From an uncultured Chlorobiaceae bacterium (GTDB lineage: Bacteria; Bacteroidota; Chlorobiia; Chlorobiales; Chlorobiaceae): 64,000 nt of DNA. Numbering within the stretch: position 1 is the first letter of the stretch; each line of letters opens with the position of its first letter. A program made the position numbers and the translations under genes. Where the stretch lies: positions 54,470 through 118,469 of the forward strand of contig CAIMPI010000031.1 in the NCBI GenBank assembly GCA_903843305.1. Direction: 5' to 3'. Of the stretch, positions 63,917-64,000 are shown in pieces. The notes beneath the pieces are model-generated. The model was not told where the DNA came from. It did no database searches and saw nothing but the letters and a program-made list of their open reading frames with translations.

Positions 63917-64000
63917 GGCGAAAATGCGAGAAAAATGTAGTCACTAATTTATTTGTTTATAAAAGGTTTTTTTATATATTATAAAGCAGTATAGAAAACC
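63861..64000 (+). mobile_element. Second IS1634-like left end, nested (continues past window)
   Basis: TGAAACGGAAGTTCCAGCC at 63861 repeats the end seen at 63465 (TGTAACGGAAGTTCCAGG), and the next ~130 bp follow the first element's leader loosely (AT-rich, TTTATTTGTTTATAAA near 63950). It sits in the first element's transposase gene. Confidence 0.6.

Noticed and set aside
63870..64000. CRISPR-like repeats at the right edge
   Set aside because: Only two loosely similar copies exist, 397 bp apart, and they fit IS ends.

Overview
The window looks like a chromosomal segment of a green sulfur bacterium (Chlorobiaceae, Chlorobium/Pelodictyon type). That is an inference from gene content: an iron-only nitrogenase operon with embedded nifI1/nifI2 PII genes, an NfnAB pair, a ferrochelatase of the kind I associate with this group, a helix-hairpin-helix outer-membrane protein, and weak ribosome binding sites throughout. 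No tRNA, rRNA or CRISPR array was seen.

Layout. 1-14.9 kb is mostly housekeeping: the end of an HlyD-type adaptor, ferrochelatase, an NYN/S1 protein, NfnAB, HisH-HisA, ScpB-RluB, an HhH outer-membrane protein, TsaC, a polyprenol-kinase-like protein, Ppx/GppA and a short-chain dehydrogenase. 15.0-17.0 kb is a small accessory patch: a lone integron-type cassette, a decayed terminase-like gene and a small HTH gene. 17.0-29.3 kb is one long minus-strand sulfur run: DUF4395, O-acetylhomoserine sulfhydrylase, an orphan NarL-type regulator, CysK, CysE, a family 2 encapsulin with a cyclic-nucleotide-binding domain, its probable cysteine desulfurase cargo, MetB-like enzyme, ThiS, ThiG, ThiH, ThiF. In front of it sits an unannotated 21-codon leader ORF beginning Met-Ser-Cys-Cys-Cys-Cys, followed by an intrinsic terminator, which looks like cysteine attenuation.

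29.4-56.2 kb is a molybdenum-response region. It holds modE, a TonB receptor with a molybdopterin-domain protein, the anfH-nifI1-nifI2-anfDGK operon with a flavin-type protein, a decayed anfO and nifB, an AnfA-like sigma-54 activator, a separate nifH-nifB operon, and a nine-gene transport operon (FecCD permease, ATPase, TonB receptor, methyltransferase, FecB, a second binding protein without a signal peptide, a Cys-rich GTPase, an ABC ATPase without a permease, TonB). Five 24-bp palindromes of the ModE type lie before the cobA fragment, the TonB receptor, the transport operon (two) and the anfA-like gene. Both nif/anf operons have textbook -24/-12 promoters. Low molybdate should therefore switch on alternative nitrogenase and the transport operon together.

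56.2-61.1 kb is an integron-like cassette array with no integrase in view. It carries a TIR-like protein, DUF4160/DUF2442, an alpha/beta hydrolase, BrnT/BrnA and an antitoxin fragment, separated by attC-like sites, one exactly 59 bp long. An ORF-less group II intron has inserted into a repeat that also exists uninterrupted 1.5 kb upstream. 61.2-64 kb holds a ParE-type toxin pair, a decayed small gene, a DUF4143 ATPase and nested IS1634-like elements.
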